NCBI RefSeq assembly: GCF_000430705.1
Contig: NZ_AUMN01000008.1
Span: forward strand, 124,001-188,000
Origin: Arthrobacter castelli DSM 16402
GTDB taxonomy: Bacteria; Actinomycetota; Actinomycetes; Actinomycetales; Micrococcaceae
DNA length: 64,000 nucleotides
Direction of reading: 5' to 3'
Below are positions 62,530 to 64,000 of this stretch, piece by piece (within the stretch, counting starts at the first letter, position 1; every line of letters starts with the position of its first letter). The notes under the pieces are model-generated. The model had not been told where the DNA came from, did no database searches, and saw nothing but the letters and a program-made list of their open reading frames with translations. Position numbers and translations under genes: made by a program.

Positions 62530-63357
62530 TTACTGCCCGTAGGCTCCAAACTTCTGTGCCTTAATGGCGTTGAAGTAGTTGCTTGATTTCGGCAGGAACA
62601 AAAGCACGACGGCGGCCACGCCCAGCAGCACTGTGATGATCCACAGGAAGCTGGCGCCGATCATCGTCAACAGGGACAACGCGGCCAGCACGGTCGCGGT
62701 GATCCGGGCCCAGTTCTTGCCCTTGCGCACCATGAAGCCGAGCAGCAGGTAGAGACCAATGCCAATGATTCCGATAATGACAATGAATACGGCTGCCGCG
62801 CCAATCAGGGCCTGGGCGTCCATCGGCGCCTGGCCGCCCTGCTGGCCCATGATCATCTCGAACTGCTCCATCATGGCCGGTGATCCTAAGGCCGCAAGGG
62901 TGACGATGGTCGTCACCGCGGTCAGCACCGCAGCCGCAATGATCAGCCAGAAGGAGATTTCCACTTCCCTGGGCCGCTGGACCGGCCCCGGCTGTGCGAA
63001 CTGGCCTTGACCGCCGGGATATCCGTAAGCGGCAGGCTGCCCGGCGGGGTAACCATACGGCGGCTGAGCACCCGGGTCCTGGCCGTACGGCGGCTGTCCG
63101 GCCGGGTTCTGGTGTTCCATTGGCGGCTGCTGGCCCGCCACCGACTGGCCCGGTCTCGGCTGGCCGTATCCGGGAGCGTGCTCGCCATACTGCGGCTGGT
63201 CCTGCTGCGGCTGGCCGTATTGGGGCTGATCGTACCGGGGCCGGCCATCATCGGGCTGACCATACTGCGGCTGCTCCGGCTGGTCCTGGTTGCCGTCGTC
63301 GTCGGGTTTTCGATTCGGATCCGGCGGTTGATTGGGATCCTGTGGAGGGGTGCTCAT
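62530..63357 (-). CDS. Membrane protein with Pro/Gln/Tyr-rich N-terminal domain
   Basis: The 275-residue protein has a disordered N-terminal half of about 130 residues rich in Pro, Gln, Gly, Tyr and Asp, built of YGQP-type repeats, and four hydrophobic helices from about 133 to 255. It ends with a short polar tail. Proteins of this layout are often annotated as DUF4064-like or Yip1-like membrane proteins, but I cannot assign a function. Convergent with rex, 12 bases away. Confidence 0.7.
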   Translation of the reverse strand: MSTPPQDPNQPPDPNRKPDDDGNQDQPEQPQYGQPDDGRPRYDQPQYGQPQQDQPQYGEHAPGYGQPRPGQSVAGQQPPMEHQNPAGQPPYGQDPGAQPPYGYPAGQPAAYGYPGGQGQFAQPGPVQRPREVEISFWLIIAAAVLTAVTTIVTLAALGSPAMMEQFEMIMGQQGGQAPMDAQALIGAAAVFIVIIGIIGIGLYLLLGFMVRKGKNWARITATVLAALSLLTMIGASFLWIITVLLGVAAVVLLFLPKSSNYFNAIKAQKFGAYGQ

Positions 63358-63563
63358 GACCTTCGTCCTATCGTTCGAGACCGTATTCAGCTGTTCCCTT
63401 ACTGCTCCTGTCCCGCAGATACAGTAAGTACTCTTTCCACCCTACCGCCAGCGACCTGGCTGATGAGGGACCTTGTACACCTTCTTGCCGGGTAGTTTCC
63501 CGGGCAATTCCACGCACCAGGCATCGGCGATGGGGTGCGACGGTTCCGCCGGTGGACATGAAA
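63358..63563. other. Intergenic region before the membrane protein gene
   Basis: About 200 bases with no gene. It probably contains the promoter of the minus-strand membrane protein gene. Confidence 0.35.
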
Positions 63564-63605
63564 GCGGCCGCTGTCCGGTTCCTGGATGAACCGGACAGCG
63601 GCCGC
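63564..63605. terminator. Long perfect hairpin at the 3' end of yceI
   Basis: Perfect 18-bp inverted repeat, with left arm from 63564 to 63581 and right arm from 63588 to 63605, and a 6-base loop CTGGAT. On the minus strand the stem is followed by TTTCATG, giving a weak T-run after the yceI stop. Very stable. Confidence 0.8.
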
Positions 63606-63621
63606 AGACAGTGAGCGAGAG

Positions 63622-64000
63622 TTACTCGCTGGCAGCGACGAAGGCCACATCCAGGCTGATAGTGACCTTCTCGCCGACCAGCACGCCGCCGGTCTCCAGG
63701 GCGGCGTTCCAGGTCAGTCCGAAGTCCTTGCGGTTGATCACGGTGCTGCCGGAGAAGCCGGCCCGGGTGGCGCCGAAGGGATCCACTGCCACGCCATTGA
63801 ACTCGGTGTCGAAGGTGACGGGCTGGGTGGTGCCCTTGATGGTCAGGTCACCGGAGATGCGGTAGGTTTCGCCGGAGCCGGAAACGTCGGTGGCGACGAA
63901 CTTCATCTCCGGGTACGTCTGCGCGTCGAAGAAATCCTCGCCCTTGACATGGGCGTCACGGTTCGGGTCTTTGGAATTGAAGCTGTCTGTCTTGGCGACC
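63622..64000 (-). CDS. YceI family protein (3' part; 5' end outside the window)
   Basis: The last 125 or so residues of a YceI-like lipocalin-fold protein are visible. Features include the conserved TTQPVTFDTEFNG, INRKDFGLTWN and the C-terminal VGEKVTISLDVAFVA. YceI proteins bind isoprenoid lipids and are often periplasmic or extracellular; whether a signal peptide is present cannot be seen. The gene runs off the right edge. Confidence 0.85.
   Translation of the reverse strand, partial: VAKTDSFNSKDPNRDAHVKGEDFFDAQTYPEMKFVATDVSGSGETYRISGDLTIKGTTQPVTFDTEFNGVAVDPFGATRAGFSGSTVINRKDFGLTWNAALETGGVLVGEKVTISLDVAFVAASE

Overview
The window looks like ordinary chromosome from a high-GC actinobacterium, most likely order Micrococcales and plausibly Micrococcaceae. 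The evidence is the GC-rich codon use, the frequent GTG starts, the BldC-type regulator beside the 31-residue ribosomal protein bS22, the redox repressor Rex beside a glutaredoxin, a Crp/GlxR-type regulator, and a long block whose gene content parallels the M. tuberculosis Rv3646c-Rv3683 region. I see no phage, insertion sequence or CRISPR array. About 57 protein genes, one tRNA and one probable 6C small RNA can be supported.

Layout. 0.07-4.1 kb: a shortened peptidase E-like gene, a mycothiol-dependent isomerase-family protein, and an ABC-F ribosome-protection ATPase preceded by a six-residue leader peptide and coupled to a TolB-like propeller gene. 4.4-9.7 kb: a four-gene NRPS-independent hydroxamate siderophore operon (desABCD type) behind a 19-bp iron box. 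9.7-19.4 kb: a universal stress protein, an APC permease with a palindromic operator candidate, tRNA-Pro(CGG), a two-gene ABC exporter with one probable degenerate ATP site, an MFS transporter, a DinB-fold protein and a sulfotransferase-like protein. 19.4-34.3 kb: metallophosphoesterase, class A PBP, DUF4177, RidA, NUDIX, Crp, MarP-like periplasmic protease, aroQ-acsA, a membrane protein, nth, a CoA-type NUDIX and a polA-like exonuclease/polymerase. 34.4-39.8 kb: a Tad/Flp-type pilus cluster (CpaE/Ssd, TadA, TadB, TadC, pilin, TadE, TadE/G-like). 40-49.1 kb: a two-component ABC transporter, a PrmC relative, a DUF1998 (MrfA-like) helicase, TrhO, a lipoprotein and a large methyltransferase. 49.4-64 kb: topA, ppx, 6C RNA, proC, Ktr/Trk potassium uptake, acuC, an ArsR regulator, gdhA, bldC-like, bS22, a HAD phosphatase, glutaredoxin, rex, a proline/glutamine-rich membrane protein and the 3' part of a yceI gene.

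Genes that work together: the des genes make a siderophore from lysine under iron control; acsA and aroQ overlap by one base; nth overlaps a NUDIX gene; the Tad genes overlap one another and probably build one pilus; KtrA and KtrB genes overlap; the two ABC exporter halves overlap by four bases.

A recurrent architectural feature is a TANNNT -10 box placed 6-7 bases upstream of a start codon, seen at 15 places. It indicates leaderless transcripts and I used it to choose several starts. All functions are inferred from reading translated sequence without database searches.
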